From Apus apus (taxonomy: Eukaryota > Chordata > Aves > Apodiformes > Apodidae), in assembly GCF_020740795.1 (NCBI RefSeq), contig NC_067312.1:50363905-50427904 (forward strand): a DNA stretch of 64,000 nt, given 5' to 3'. This document shows positions 46,810 through 61,700 of this stretch, piece after piece. The notes under the pieces were generated by a model. The model saw only the letters and a program-made list of their open reading frames with translations, had not been told where the DNA came from and ran no database searches. The stretch's first letter is position 1, and every line of letters begins with the position of its first letter. Made by a program: the position numbers and the translations under genes.

Positions 46810-49800
46810 GGGTGCAGGGGATACATAGCTTTCTTCTGTGCCTGATCAGAAGATGGATTCTGAAGGTATCTTGAGTTTCAATGGTTGTGCAGAGAAGGCT
46901 TCCAAGGACTATGTGCTTCGGCATTCCTGAGATGCTCCAGGCATCTAAAATTTACAAGGCACTTTTCAGCACTTCTACTGGTGGTGTCCTCCTGTCCCAC
47001 CTACTACAGGTGTGCTCAGAAGAGATGCTTGGGATTGAGTCTGCTCCTTCTTTCATGTGTGTGTTTTGCCAGCAATTGCAGTCCATAATTTCTAGTAAAT
47101 GTCTAGTAGTGATTACAGGTCACTTGACAACTTATCTTTATCCGGCTGAACTCTCCTTTTGTGCTTCTTCTTTGGGTCACCCTTATAGTAGCATGATAAA
47201 GAATAAAAATCCTTAATTCTTCCCCAGCTGCCACACTGCACTTCTGTGAGGAGTGCGGAGAGAAAAGCCACTGTGAGAATACTTTTCCTTACTTTGAAGT
47301 TTTTTCAAAGAAAATACAGAAGTACATGTTCCTAGATTTTGCCTTTTCCACAACCTTGAATTTTGTTAGAACTTTCTGCTGCTGGGAAGCAATACATTTT
47401 AATCTGGTACCTTTGTCCTTCAGAAATGAACGTTTGCATTCACTCCAAAAGAAGATTAATTCACATAAAATGAACTGAGTTAAAAAAATTGAAGCAGACA
47501 CCACAAAAAAACCCAACAAGCATTACATAACTTAGAAACTTTTTATTTATTGTATGGTGTCTGACTTCATGGAGGGTTCTACTTTGAACTGGGAATCCTG
47601 TCAGGATTTGCCCTGCCGTGTAGTTAAAGTGAGATAGTGATGTGCCATCCTAGAAATGTTATCAATTCAAACTTCAATGCAAAATGCATGTTTTAAGTGT
47701 GTCTTTCTTCAATATGATTCTCATGAGGCATACTGAAGCTGTTTAAACTAGTCTTGGAAGACTAACATGAAGTTTGAAAATTCTAAGTTGGCTGTGCATA
47801 CTTTTGCCTCTGGGATGGACAGGACTGGGATTACTAATATGATTGCTGTTCATTGATTTTTATTCCTCCCCTGCCAAGTATGAGTCAAATCTACCAATGG
47901 AATTGTTATTTTCTGACTTTTTAAGCCTGAAAAGGTGTGGATGGGGAGTACTCTTTCATCCCCACAGAACGTGGTGTTTAGGTTAGACTGTCATTTTGAG
48001 CACTATGAAACAAAGTTGATTAGATTTATCTTTAAAATACATTTACTGTAAGAAGTGATTTATTTTAAATTACAAAAGGAATCTATTCTAAAACAACTTT
48101 TTTTGTTTGTATTTAAGAAATTATGTCCATAATAGCAGGTACAAAGTTTGGTACACGGCAAAAATAGCATAAAATATGCTTTCACATAACATAAATTTTC
48201 CTAAAGTTCACCTTTAAAACCTGGCTTCAGCCTGTTCTCCTTTCTCCCAATCAGTCAGTGAAATAAAATGTTTGCTTGAAAGCTGTCTTAAATGAATTCA
48301 AATGATTGCTTTGGTAGGCACAGTTGTTCTTGTTAAAAGCAGGTACTCAAGTGAAATCAGAGTTCTTGGGAAACAGACTTTTCTCGTCTGCCTACTACTT
48401 TACAGGAAATTAATTACTCACCACTCCAGCAAGTAAGAACTTTATTGCACCATCTGCATGTTTAAGTGATTATATTTCTTTCTGTGCTTTGGTTCTATCA
48501 TTCCCTTCATCCTGCTTAGCAGGTTTCTTGAAGGGGAATGCTGGTTGTTTCTCCTGCACCATGTCATGCAAGTTATTTGGGAAACCCAAATAATAATTAT
48601 TCTGAGTATTATGCCTTTGAAAAGGCTCTGGCAAGCACCCTCAGCATTGAGAAGTTCAAAGTAGTTAGAAGTGAAGATGCACAAACCTACCAGTAACAAT
48701 TCTAGGGAAGACAAATTGCATATAAACTGCTATGGAGCTCATTTTTTTTTCCTTTTTCAATTGGAAGGCACAGGGATACCACCCTCCTGGAGCCTCTGGA
48801 CAGCTGCATTCACTGAAGCTCTTCCTGTTTAATTTGCCACCACAATAGCAACCTTCTCATTTAAGTTAAAGCTGTCATTGATGTGCCCATACTATTGTCA
48901 TACCTTAGAGATGAAAAGTTGCATGTAGGCGGCCACACAAGAATTTATTTGAGGTTTTTGTTTGTTTGTTTTTCAGTATGAAATATGATTTGAATCTCTC
49001 TCAATGATTTGAATTTGTTTTGTTTGAAGTAAACAAATATACAATGTTGTTTGTGTGGCACTACCTGACATTAGATCTTCAGTGTATCTGTAGTAGTAAC
49101 CATTGATTCCATTAATTGAAGGTTTTGAATGTAAAGTTAAAGGAAAAGATGGTTACTGAGGATCCTGAAATAAAGTGTGAATTTTCTTTCTGCTTGTTTG
49201 TTTTTTTTTTTTTTTTTTTTTTTAATATGCCAGTCTGTCTTTAAGCTCTGACAGCCTGATCAAAGTTGGGAGAGTCAAAATTTTATTTAGCTAATTATCT
49301 AGCCTTGAGAATGTGCTTAGCTTCTCAAGCTATGTAGACCCCTGCTGCTACCACTAGAAAGAAGCAAATAGTAATTTATCCTGCTGGTGTTGCACACCTA
49401 TTTAACAAATGGAACCTCCCTTAACTGTAGAGAATACTTTGACAGGAGGATTAAACCAAATACTTTTGCACAGCTAACATTAAGAGATTAATGTATAAAG
49501 AAATTGTGCAGCACCTTTGCAAGGGCTGTGCTGTAAACTGTTTCCTGCTGGATGACTTCTGTGTGCCTGGCTGTGGTCGGTATGTGAATGCAGTTTTATG
49601 CATCCAAGAACATCAATAAAGCTAGTCAAGCTGACTCACCTGGCTTGTCATTACAACTTGAGTGATATCATACATAATAGCATAAAATAACTAAATTAGC
49701 AATTAGAGTTGAAAATTAATCATTGGCATAAAATTATTGAATAACAGAGCATTCATAATGTTCTGCATAGAAACTTTTTGGACTATCTTGCCACCAGACA

Positions 49801-51795
49801 GATGGAATTCAGTTTTTAGAATTCTGTTGAGTCATTTAAATCTGACTGGAAGAGTCTGTCACTGGATCTGTTTTTAATGAGTTGTTTTGTTCTCTAATTA
49901 TTTTTAATTAAATACAGGTTCTGTTGTTGTTACTAGATTAAAAAAATAGATCAAAAAATTGTCTGTGGTAAGGGAAGAAGTGGCAGAGTGCTTCAATAAG
50001 GCAGTTAAGTATGGGTGAAGCTGAACATCTAAGCATTGCAAGTGATTACATTTCTGGCAGAGCTTCTTAGGAACAGCATTGCAACTGAAATTACAATAAT
50101 ATAAAATACTGATATGTTAGATGTATTTTACAATAGAGAGTTAATATCTACTTTTTTCTCATGGCAGGTCTGCAGTTACACAAATCAACATCCAAACAGC
50201 ACCCTGAAACGTAACTGAAACTTGGAAATTTGGCTGGTTGCAGATTTGCAAAACTGTCTTTTATACAGACTTGAATTTAAGAATTTATGTGGAATACGTC
50301 ATGTCTTTGTTTATTTAAAACAGCTTGATTTGATAAGGATCAAATAGTTTCTCGGTCTTCACTCTCCTTTCTACAGGCAAAAATTTATTATCTTGAAAGT
50401 ATCTTTTTGCATACCACTAACTGCATTTTCATTTCATAATTTTAAATATCTTGGGGAAGGAACTTTTAGAAAACACTACATCATAAGGAATACAAGCACA
50501 TACGGAAACTTTGTACGCACAGTCCCCCTTGCCTTTTTTTTGTTGGTTTTTCCATTACCTCTCAAAAAGATGAGTCAGAAAATAATTTTAATCTGTTTTG
50601 CAAAATGTATTCATTTTAGGTGTGACCAAATATTAGAATCTACAGTTTATTTTGTTATTGTATGTACAGATAGATCCTTACAGAGCTGACTCCTTTTAAG
50701 TTCTCTGCTTGCCTTCGTTGGTCTCTCCTCTGTTCCTTTTAGCAAGGGGCTCAGGAGCCCTGCAGGACTGAGGAATCAAGGGCCTACAGCAAAAGGTGCT
50801 TGTGCCCCTTTTCAGGTCACTTTCTGTGACCTTGCAGCAGTTCTGGTCCTGGCATGCAGCCAGCACTCATAAGCCAGAAAGAACAAATGGATTTGTCTTC
50901 TGCTTTGACTCACATCCATACTGGTGGTGTGCCTTGCCTCTTGGGAATGATTGGGCTTGATGCCTGTTTAAGGGAGCTGAAATGAGTAATGAGAAGGTGC
51001 CATGAGAAGTGGTACATGTACCATTGCAAATCCAGGTAGTTTTTTTAATTATTATTATGATTATTCTGGAAAGCACTTGTGGGTTTCAATAGTTTTAGTT
51101 TTCATTGAGGCTACAGCAGTTGCACAGGTGCATGGATAGCCCCCTTGTGATCTGTTTTGCATACATAAAATGTCAGTAATGTTGAAGATGCAAGGTTCCT
51201 CTGCACTGTTCCTCTGCAGCTTCACAAGGTGGCTTTTAATGAGGTAGCCAGTGGAGAGTTTCTGTGGTCTAGTGATGTTTTGCATGGGTTGGCAAAAGGG
51301 AGGCACTATCACTGGCTCTGACAGCATCGTACTGTGTGTTCAGTGTCTGCAGACACCTGAGTACTTCCTACGTGTAAGTAAGATACATTTATCAACTTTT
51401 TTGGTATGTAACATTTAGTTTTCACCCCAAATAATTATATTGATTAGCCAAGGCTGGGACTTTCTCAAGACCCTTGAATAAATCAGGGGACATAAAGGCA
51501 GTGAAAGTCCTCGTGTAGTTACTCTCATATTGAGAAAAAAGCGGCAGCTTCGGATAGAAAAGTGGAAACTGGATCTCTTATTATGAACTGGATCTTATTA
51601 TGAAGCTGAACCTTGGAAAGTGAAGGCTTGGAAGGCTTGATGAGAATGTAAGCTATAATACCAGTTTCTTTCAGAACTCGAAGAGCTAGTTTGCTCAGAA
51701 AACTAGTAGGGGCTCCACCAGCAAATGTGTCCCTGCCTGCACCCCCTCTCCCACCTCTTTCTTCCCCAGTCCACCATTCTTCAGGCTTCAGCATG
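46810..51795. other. CAMK4 intron 1, unique AT-rich DNA
   Basis: Includes T23 at 49201-49223. A stretch at about 49500-49640 ends in CATCAATAAAGCTAGTC, which looks like a polyadenylation region of an LTR or processed transcript, but no body or border was recognised. No exon seen. Confidence 0.5.
49201..49223 (+). repeat. T23 homopolymer
   Basis: Twenty-three consecutive T in intron 1. Confidence 0.95.
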
Positions 51796-51799
51796 TTTC

Positions 51800-52135
51800 T
51801 ACCTGAAAGGTACAACTACCTGAAAGGTCATTGTAGAGAGTTTGGTGCTGGTCTCTTCTCACAGGTAACTAGCGACAGAACAAGAGGGAATGGCTTCAAG
51901 CTGCAACAGGGGAGGTTTAGGCTGGAGATCAGGAAATTTTTTTTTACAGAAAGAGTGGTAAGACACTGGAATAGGCTGCCCAGGGAGGTGGTTGAGTCAC
52001 CATCCCTGGATGTGTTTAAGGGTTGTTTGGATGTGGTGTTGGTGGATATGGTTTAGGGGAGAACTTTGTAGAGTAGGGATGATGGTTGGACTCAGTGATC
52101 CCAAAGGTCTTTTCCAACCTGAATGATTCTATGAC
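51800..52135 (+). mobile_element. CR1 LINE 3' end
   Basis: Translation reads [20 protein letters not shown], then [20 protein letters not shown] and [20 protein letters not shown], the standard CR1 ORF2 C-terminus, with a stop after VDMV. It ends with the 3' untranslated segment and ATGATTCTATG at 52123-52133. Strongly 5'-truncated; in sense orientation to CAMK4. The C-terminal frame is intact over about 75 codons. Confidence 0.93.
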
Positions 52136-52513
52136 CTGGTCTGTGAAAGACAAAATGTCTAAATATTGTGCATTTGTCAGGAAGTGGTAGGAATACATAT
52201 TTTTAAGCTGCTGATCTTGTACCTTCATCTAGTATGCCACGTGAATAACTAAAATGGCAAAAAAGACTCAAATACCTTCTTGATTTGTTTTTGTGGTAAT
52301 TACATTGGTTTGAATAATTCCTTCCAAGTGAAACTGCAACATGGGCATGTACTAAGGTAAAGTATTGAAAGTCATGTGTATCATGGGTGCTTCATGCTAT
52401 TGTACTCCTATGACTGAAAGAAGTATTTAATTTTACACTTAGGTGTGGTAATTCTTCCTGAAGTACTTCAGGCCCATGAGATTGTTTTTTCTTTCTCAGG
52501 GTAGCTTACAGTG

Positions 52514-52960
52514 TGATAGGGACACAAAGATGATCCAAGGGCTGGAGCACCTCTGCTATGAAGACAGGCTGAGAGAGTTGGGGCTGTTCAGCCTGGAGAA
52601 GAGGAGGCTCTGGGGAGACCTTATAGTGGCCTTCCAAACTTGAAGGGGCTACAGGAAAGCTGGGGAGGGGCTTTTCATCAGAGAGGGTAGTGATAGAACA
52701 AGTGGTAGTGGCTTTAGTTTGGAAGAGGGTAGATTTAAGTTAGACAATTAGGAAGAAATTCTTTCCTGTGAAGGTAGTGATACACTGGCACAAGTTTCTC
52801 AGAGAAGCTGTTGATATCCCATTCCTGGAAGTGTTCAAGGCCAGGTTGGATGGGGGTCTGAGCAACCTGGTCTAGTGGGAGGTGTTCCTGCCCATGCCAG
52901 GGGGTTTGGAACTAAGGTGATCTCTTAAAGTCCCTTCCAACTCAAACCATTCTATGATTT
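52514..52960 (+). mobile_element. CR1 LINE 3' end, second copy
   Basis: Begins at AAGATGATCCAAGGGCTGGA, includes CAGGCTGAGAGAGTTGGGGC (LRELGLF), the 3' untranslated words and CCATTCTATGATTT at 52946-52959. It matches the subfamily at 38065-39745 more than the one 380 bases upstream, so it is an independent insertion. Confidence 0.92.
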
Positions 52961-52964
52961 GAAA

Positions 52965-54234
52965 GTGCTCATACAGAGCTTGTACTGAAACTTGCAAGTT
53001 ACTTAGAGGTAGCTTTGAAATAGGAGTCCATTTCTATCTATTGCTTTTGATGCTGTTATCTGAATTTCCTCCTAGCATTTGTGTTCGATTGTTTCAAGGA
53101 GAATATTTCTGGATGTTTCCATATGGTACTACATTGTATGGTTGCTTTCTGTAATGTGGTGTTTGCATAAACTCAGATTCTTATGATGTCATAAGAGCAT
53201 TAATTTTCTGTGAGTTGCTAATGTCTGCAGATACTTACAAACAAAATCTAAAGTTTTAAACTGTATCCTCAGACATCCATACAGGTCTGTCTGGAGTCAG
53301 GGTTTGTACAGAAGAAAAAGCATTTGTATTTCATCAAATAGAAATTATAATTGACTGTAATTGGAGCTTTGCTATCTTACATCAATTGAAGACTATGTGT
53401 TTTGCTTACCAGTTAATTCTAGTGGGTCTAATTCTGTGCTGTGATTCCTATGGCTCACCAGGTTGCTTATGCAAGAGCTACAAGTGTGCCTGTGACCACA
53501 GCTAAGCTCAGTCCTTTAAAAACACCAATATCTGCATTCAGTTCTTCACCTAGAACTTAATTTAGGTAGGGAGGAAAGACTTTCCTTGTAATTTTTATCT
53601 AAGTCTCATATTTCCTTTTCAGAATGAATTTCTGACACCTTTAAGAAATGATTCACAGCACTCTTCTTTGATACCCTTTCCAAATGCTTGCATAGAAAGA
53701 AGGAAGAGCATCTTGCTCTATGCCTAAAAGACTAACATATCCAATTTCTAATAAATTAGGAATAATGGAGGGCTTTTTCTTCATTGTGGTTGAGGAAGTG
53801 TCCAGTTTGCCATGTTGGTCTTTTGTTTTTCTTCTTCTGTGTGCTGCATGAGAATAGTTTGCACTGCTGCTCATAGCTATGTTTTCTGTAAAAATTCCTA
53901 AATGCTCTTTTGCCTTACATTTGCCTGTCTGAGCCAATATTCAGCTTATTTATTATGGCCTGTACCCTATCACTACATAATGATTTCCTGATGATTTTTC
54001 AAAACCACATCATATTCAGCAATGAACAAATCTAGGCTATAGACAAACTGCTGTTTTTTTTCTTTCCTTTTTAACTTGATTTATTTTGATGCATTCCACT
54101 TCCTTCATGCCACGTGCGCTTTGGTATAGTGTTCATATCTGAAACATTGCATATAGTAGTATTTAAGTCATACAACGTGTATACATAGCAGTCAAGTTTT
54201 TATCATGAATGATCTAAGATATAATTCATATTTA
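52965..54234. other. CAMK4 intron 1, unique AT-rich DNA
   Basis: Nothing recognised; a 94-codon open frame on the minus strand (53653-53937) has no domain. Confidence 0.5.
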
Positions 54235-54370
54235 CCATTCTCAAGGGACAGTGAGGAGCAGAAATAAAGCTGTTACCATGTCACAGGGAAGGTCAGTGGT
54301 ACAGTTGAGAATAGGCCCTTGGGCTTTCTGACTTCTAGTTCTGTTTTTTATTCCTAGTGGGATCCTGCTT
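54235..54370 (+). mobile_element. Possible MIR-like SINE relic
   Basis: ACAGTGAGGAGCAGAAATAAAG, ATGTCACAGGGAAGGTCAGTGG and CTTTCTGACTTCTAGTTCTG follow the order of MIR core and 3' words (ctgaggcacagagag, gtcacacagcaagtcagtgg, cctgactcccagtc). Diverged. Confidence 0.45.
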
Positions 54371-55699
54371 TTCCAGCCCTAAACACTTGGAACTATTAAC
54401 ATGCATGAAGTTAGGTTATAGGGATTTGAATTCTTTTATGAAAATGCCATTTTTATTACTCATTGTAGTTTGCTGATAAAGGTTCCTCACACAGCTGAGG
54501 TCTGTTGCAAATCTGAGGCTATTGCTGGAAATGTAACATTTTAAAGGCTTTTATTTAGTTATGTACTAATCAGTACCTTCTCTTTGAAGCTGGAAAGACA
54601 CTAGTTGCTTTATAAATTTGGCTCCACATACAGTAGAACTGTCATCTGCAAATAGAATAAGTATTTGTTGATTAGATTAATTTAGTCAGTGGGAGTGATT
54701 ACTTTTGATTGTCATGTCTAGTGAAGAGTTACTACGAGTTTTTTCAGGCCTAAAAAATTGAGTCTTTGTGGGCATATTTGTTCACAAATGGCAGAATATA
54801 CCATTCTTACACATGGATGTTTGCCTCCATTCCTGAGCAATCTGTTAGTGATTATGCTAGGTATCTTGTAGACTTACACTCATTCGGAGTTTTCCAGATA
54901 TATTTAGGGAACTAGTTTTTGTAAAAAGAAACTTAGATTATTCAGTGACTATATATACACATTAAAAAACACATAATCAGTATCATTTGCATATAGTGTG
55001 CTGTCAGTGTTGTTCAATCTTAACAGCCTTATGTTTCTTTTCTACAAGATATTGCGAGCAATTATCATCTTAATGGGGAGATGCACAGAGGTCATATATT
55101 TCTTTGAGCCTGTTAAATTAATTTGTCAAACAGTATAGACTAATAACTTTCATTTCAAAGGGAAGAAATCCAGGTCCTGTGAGATACCACATATTCTTAA
55201 TAATCCACATAAGCATTTGTGTTTGATGTTTCTTCTGAGACCGAAACCCAAGAATAAAATGGTGATAGTATCTACATTTGATAGGAACCACATACCTTGG
55301 AAGAAAAACTAAAAACCTGTAAAGTATGAGTAGTCAGAGCATTAGTAACATAAAATTTTTGACTTTATCAGATGCTTCTGAGAACTACTTTTTTGGGTGC
55401 TTATAAAGTTGCCAGTGCTCATGTGTGTACTTCTGATCTTTCTAAAAAATGATTTAAGTTATTTTCATTTAGCTAGCTTAAAATCTGTCTATTTCAATGC
55501 TTTGGAGTCTTTTTTAAGCAGCCACTCCCATTCAGCTCCTTAGGACATCTCATGTTATAAAAAGTCAAGTGCGCACTTTTTATGAGACACAACTATACCA
55601 TTGCTGTTTTACAATCATGACTATTAGTATGAGTTCAAATCAAAATTTTCCATGTCTTTCAAATTATTCTTTAGTAATTTTGATTAAAGACTTGCTTAT

Positions 55700-55770
55700 A
55701 GACTCATAGAGTCATTTATATCTGAAAAGACCTTTTAGGTAATTTTAAGGCTTAGTTTACGAATTGCTGT
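55700..55770 (-). mobile_element. Short diverged CR1 tail
   Basis: GACTCATAGAGTCATTTATA then TGAAAAGACCTTTTAGGTAAT resemble the CR1 3' end with octamer (CATAGAGTCATT). Only about 70 bases; followed by a C12 run. Confidence 0.5.
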
Positions 55771-55774
55771 ATTT

Positions 55775-55786
55775 CCCCCCCCCCCC
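55775..55786 (+). repeat. C12 homopolymer
   Basis: Twelve consecutive C, unusual in this AT-rich intron. Confidence 0.95.
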
Positions 55787-55789
55787 GAA

Positions 55790-58700
55790 ACTTGGGGAAG
55801 GGAATCAACAAAAAAAGGTTTTAAAAAAATCAGAAATTGACACAAATATTATTCTCTTTCACAGTAATTTGGTATGTTGTTTGCAGTTCAAGAGGTGGGG
55901 AAAATTCTTGATACTCAAAAAGACTTGCTGTCCTAAAAAGCAGTAACTGTCAGTCTAAATCTGTTTTCAAACAGTGATCTTATATGGACTAAACTTCCTT
56001 TTTGGTTTCAGTTGCGATTTCGTAAACTAGTATGGTGTTTTGTGAGGTAACCTGACTCAACCTATGAGAGTTGGTGCACTTCAGCGATTAATTTCCTTAG
56101 GAATACAAGTAAGTAAATAACAGCAGCTATGACAAACTGTGAAGGTTGCTTTCTCCTCTTCCCCATTACCTGGTCTACAGTGGCTGTTGCTGTCATGCAG
56201 CTATCAAGCATGCATGGAATAAATTCAGTGTAAAGCCAGCATCTGCTGCAGAGTCTTCTGCTGGCCTATATAATTGTAGAGGCTGTTAGTCCAACAGCAG
56301 TGTCACCTGAGATGGGAGAAAGGTATGATATGATATGCAGAGAAAAACATTTAGGAATGTTGACACATTGGGTTTTTCACATGGTTTTAATAAAGTGTAG
56401 CATGAAGAAGATTAGATGCACATTTTAAACATTTTGGTAAAACAGACATTGAAGTGAAAGAGCTAATTCATTGAAATTATAAATAAAACTTGAGAGTAGT
56501 CACTGGGTGGCTGTCCAGTTTTGTTGACATGAAAAGCAGACAGTTGTACAATTAAGATTAGCTTAAAAATTTATGAGTGGCACATATCTTAAATATAGAA
56601 ATATTTCTATTGGATGATGTCTGAAATAAAATTGTCACTTGAAGCTACAAAATTCTCTGCAAGTAACAAAATGATCCACTCAGTCAGAGTCCGATACTAA
56701 CTGTGAGAAGGAGATACAGAGTCCTTTAATATTAAAGGACTGGAAAATACAAATAACAAACACATGAGAAAGTACAGAGAGGAAATAGGTAAGTTAGTAA
56801 ACATCAAACATCTGCTGTCAGAATAGCTTTCATTCTTTGGCCTGTTACACTGAACATATTTCTAGTAAGATTCTTCAGCTTGTACTTCCCTCGTAGTATC
56901 TTGAAATGCTGACAGAGGTCCAAAAAGGTATGGAGCATGGTAGCCCAAAGATGGCAAAGGATTTTTTTAGGAATATGCTAAGGGCCTAAGACCATTCATG
57001 TTCACGCTGTCAAAGTTGGCCAGAATTACTTTCAAAGAAATTTTGAACTTAATCTGAGAGGGATGGATCATAGGAAAGATACAGGACTTTTTGAGGTTCT
57101 GGATGTTCCAGCAGTATCAAGAAAACCTTGTAGAAAATGCACCTCTTCCTTTTTTCTAATTAGGTTTATGACTGTCATGGAACTTTTCCTAAATTAAGTT
57201 TTGGAGGAGACTTCAAAATCTTTTTCTTCAAAATGGATATAAAAATAGAAACCTGCAAGAAGAGGGAACAAAAAGACGCTGTTCTGCTCTGAAAAGAAAT
57301 ACAGTGAAGAGCATTGTAGAGTTTGTACAAGCAGATAAAAATCTTTTTCTATTTTGTTAAGTTCCAGATTAAATTTTCTGACTTTTATAAGAGAGGTTTT
57401 TTTTCTACTCCTTCTAATAGTGCTTGGCCAATAATGGTCAGTTATTCTTCAGTCTGAACTGAAGCCTCAACTTGTGACAGCACTTGAGAACTGAAGTTTT
57501 ACTCTTATCATTTATTTTAAGCTGTAATAGGTCAGGGTCTCATAAGACAGCGCAACTGAGGCTGTTCAGATGAAATATCATGAGCTCGCTTTCCCTTCAG
57601 TTTGCTCTTGCTTTGCAGAGGAGATATGTAAAAATCTGCCACGCTTTCTCAGTCCATAAAACAAACACAATTTCCAACATGCACCTGGATATGTTGAGTA
57701 AAATTGTTCTTTGCAAGATTAATGGCCACAGTTGTCTGCTGTATATTTAATTTTAGTCTGTAAGGTGCTGCATTGATTAGTAAAATGTACTGAATTAAGT
57801 TTGTCTTTCATGACAATATAATACAGCATAGATACTTGCATTTTACTGAGGGCAGATGCAGCTCACATGATTTGTGCACAACTCTACAGACTACAGTGGC
57901 ACTGAAGCAGTTGATAATGTAGTCATCTTGTCAGACAGTGAAGTTAGTTGATTCTAGGCTTCTGCTATGAGAAAAAGGTACTTTTCATGTAACCTAGAGC
58001 ACACTTTATTTCACAAGTGAGTTTTTTTGTTTCTAACCAGGTATCTTATAAATACATGTAATCTGGAGCTTTGCACCACCACTTGTGATTTTGCTGACCT
58101 GAATTTTAACTGTTTGCTTCTATGCATTTTTTCTTTTTCCCTAAGAAGAAAGATAATTTTAGTGATTTATGAAGATCCAAGATCTTTAAATAGGCAGGAA
58201 AATTAAACAGTCAGTGTAACTGCAGATGTGTCTTCTGTCTGTAGTGGACAGAACAGCAGTTATTTTAGAAAGCTGCATGGAGGAGGGGTGGAGGCTGAGT
58301 AGCAGTAGAAATCCAGAAAAATGTGTGATCTGAAACACAGGAGCATTTATATACCTGTCATTCAGGTAACCTTGTAATTCTTCTAAATTTGTGTGTGGGA
58401 TCAAAACCAATTAGTGAGGTTGCCAATGTTTTTCTTTTAATAAAAGGAGAGTAACATGTTGATATATCTTTCCTAACTGAAGTTACACAAAATGAGTTTT
58501 AGCATTTTTAGAAGAGACCCCTCCATAAAAAGAAATGTCAGCAAATTGTATTTGAACTAAAGGGTGAGATGAGTCTCAAGTTATTTCTACAGCATCGTGC
58601 ATTCTTTGTGTATACACATTTATGTAGCAGATCTGGAACAGATGTGTTCTGGACTCTCCAGATGCTTTTCCCAAGGGAATTGTTTTAAGCGTAATGAAAT

Positions 58701-61700
58701 TTGAGCATAAAATAGAGAAAGAGAGAGAGTGAATAATTACCGCTTTATAAAACCCAGCTCAGTAGTTGCTTGTCTGCAGCATCATTTTATAAAGCAGTTA
58801 TATCATCTTCAGAATAAACCTGAATTGTTATTGAAATACACATTCATCACACAATTTTCACAAACTTCTCTTACATAAACAAGAATAATTCCCCATCCAA
58901 AGTCAAAATACCGTCATCACAGCATCGATGAAGGCAGACAATTTACACGCGCTCCACCCCTCATCCTCTAATGACAATTACAAGAAAAACTGTAAAATTT
59001 ATAAACAGTTCTTGTTAGCAAACAACTTACAATTTATTTCAGTAAGTGTCCTGGTTTAGTGATCAGGGTGAACTACAAACTGGAGGCAGAATTGCTCCCC
59101 AGTTTGCAGGTGAAATTATAATTTTTTTATTTACAAGCAGATGGATTGCAATGGGGTAGAATAACTTAAATAATTTGTTAATCAAATGTAGAAAAGTGAC
59201 CATACGATTTTCTCTGGCTTTGATACCTTCAAAGAACATTTTGACTTGCAAAATTTTGTTTATTCTAAAGTTTGGCTCTGAATTTTGAAAAACAAAAGTC
59301 AGGCTCAATGCTCAGAAATTGGAGCCTTCTTTTGTAGTGGTGAGCCAGGGAGGTTGAGATGATATTTTAGAGAAACAGCAATGTTTGCAAAGGCATGATC
59401 TTCCCTCAGAGGAATAGATGGGGAGTTGGTCACTGAGCCAGAAATTGTTTATTTGCTTTTTGCTTTTCTGAAAAAGGCACAAAATGCCTGAAGAAGGCAG
59501 GGAGAAGAACTTATTTGTTGTTTTGTTTTTCTGCCTATAGCAGAACTGAAGCTGGAGAGAGAAACTAGCTGGTGAACACATAACTCTTACAGGAGCTATA
59601 AGATTATTGACAGAAGGAAAGATGTAGAGTCAGAGCCGGAACAGGAAGAAACATTCAGAAGTGCAGGGAGGAATATGCTATTTTAAGAGTTTTTCTGGAC
59701 TAAATATGAGGTTTTGGGCAAGTGTGAAGGCATATTGGCAAATGGTGCATCCTAGTAATTAATTAGTGTAGGAAGTCGATCTGTTTTCATATATCCTGCA
59801 ACACCAAAAGAATAGAATATAAGAATGTCATTTATTGATTTTGCTGTGTAGGTGGCTGGTTGGGTGATTTTGAGAAAGCTGACAAAGCTATTGCTGAAGT
59901 TCTAGACACCTTCTCCTTTGGATTCAACAGCTCTTTTATTAGCAGGAAAGCAAAATAATAATCCTGATTGGGGATTGTTGTCTTACAAATTTTTACGTTT
60001 TATTTAGGTGTACTATCATATTTCACCCAAAAAGTACAACCAGAAAGATGTTCTGATGAAAGAAATCCATTGTATTATGAAAAGGAATAGAATAGCTAAG
60101 ATGTGTCTAATCACACTCTGTCCATGACAGAATCTTCCAAATCTACTTCATTTTTATGCAGGGGTTCCATAATGTTATTTTATCTTTTACTTTTCTCTAA
60201 AGTCTATTTTTGAATAATTTAATCCTCTGATGCATAGTCAGTCATCATTTCGGTGTTGAAAAATCAAAGATCTGACTCCTTACTCTGTGCATCCTCTCCT
60301 GCCTCTACAGCAGATGTTTCCTTATGATTCCAGGACACTGAAGCTCTTTGTCTTTTTTCCAGTTTTTATTTCTTACTCCTTTCCTGGTGGTTTTTTTTTA
60401 TTTTGCTGCCTTTTTTTTTTTTTTACCACAGAATTTTCTGTCTAGTCATAGACCTATCACTTACCTTAGTTATTTTAGTGTCAGTTTTTTGAACTTAACA
60501 ATGCAATTTTGCCTTTCTTATTCCTGCACTGAATGGTACTGTAATGGCTAGATTGTATGAAAACGGATTACCTGGGCTGCAGCCTTTGATATGAACTTCA
60601 GAACAGTGTGTGGTGATAAAGGGAGGACAAAATCAACCATCCCTGAAGTTCATTGCAAAATTGCAGTTTTCAGCATATTTTGGGAAATAAATGTGGAAGA
60701 GAGGATGCCAGCTGAGAAGGAGTGTTCCAGATTGGTTTCTCAGCTGTGCAATTCTTCCTTTTAATTTACATGCCATCTTGTCATCTTAGATCTGAGGTTG
60801 GCTTGGGTGGGCTTAAGGTTAGAGACAATTTTTTCACATAATCTTCCTAACAGTTAAGCAAAATATAGCATGACATTCTTGCACAAGTTATATCAAGGTG
60901 AGATGGCTTTGAAGCTCTTCTTTGCTGGAGTTCCTTACCTCTCTCCATTTTCTTTCAGAGCACTCACTGGAATAAAACCTGCTTTTTTTCTCTAATGTTT
61001 ATCTGATTGCAGACATTGCTAATGTACAAATGTTCAGTTTTATCTGGCAGCAGTGAAGTTAATTACTGCTTCTAGATCCAAATGACTGGGCACTGCAAAA
61101 TTAAAAGCACCTTGTCTGAAGGAATATATTTTTACACATCAAACAGGGTCCCTCTTTTTGTCTTTTCCTAGAAGTAAAAATGGGAATATCATCCTAAGGG
61201 TGTGAAATCCTTCAAGTACACCTGGCATAAACACTAAATGCTGCTTGCTTTCCTGTATGCAGACAATGCAGACAGCACATCTCAAAAATGTTGACAAACC
61301 TAATCTTCAAAGTTGCTTATGTTATTGTAAACCAGTTATTTACAGAACTTATGCAGTAGAACCTTTGTGAGCTGAATATCTGTGTATTGGGATCTGAGCA
61401 AGAACTTTCACTGTCAAGCTAGGGCAGCTGTCAAGAGAGGAAATTAATTTTGTTACTGTCATAGTTTGGGTTTATTCTATTAATACTAGGGGGAGTAAAA
61501 TGTGTCCATGCTCCTATGGGACTTAGTGTTTAACTCTGAAATTGAGCTGAGTTCTGTTGTTTTTTTTAATAAAGTGTATTTGGCATCTAGGAGATCTTGT
61601 ATTTGCTTCTCCCGTGAGTGTTTATTTTGTCCTTGCACACTGACAAATAGCAGTGTCAGTCATTCTATTTTTTATTATTAACACCTGTCTGTGCATTCAA

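Noticed and set aside
49500..49640. LTR or processed pseudogene ending in CATCAATAAAGCTAGTC
   Set aside because: A polyadenylation-like word alone is not enough; no element borders, TATA box, A tail or coding body was recognised.
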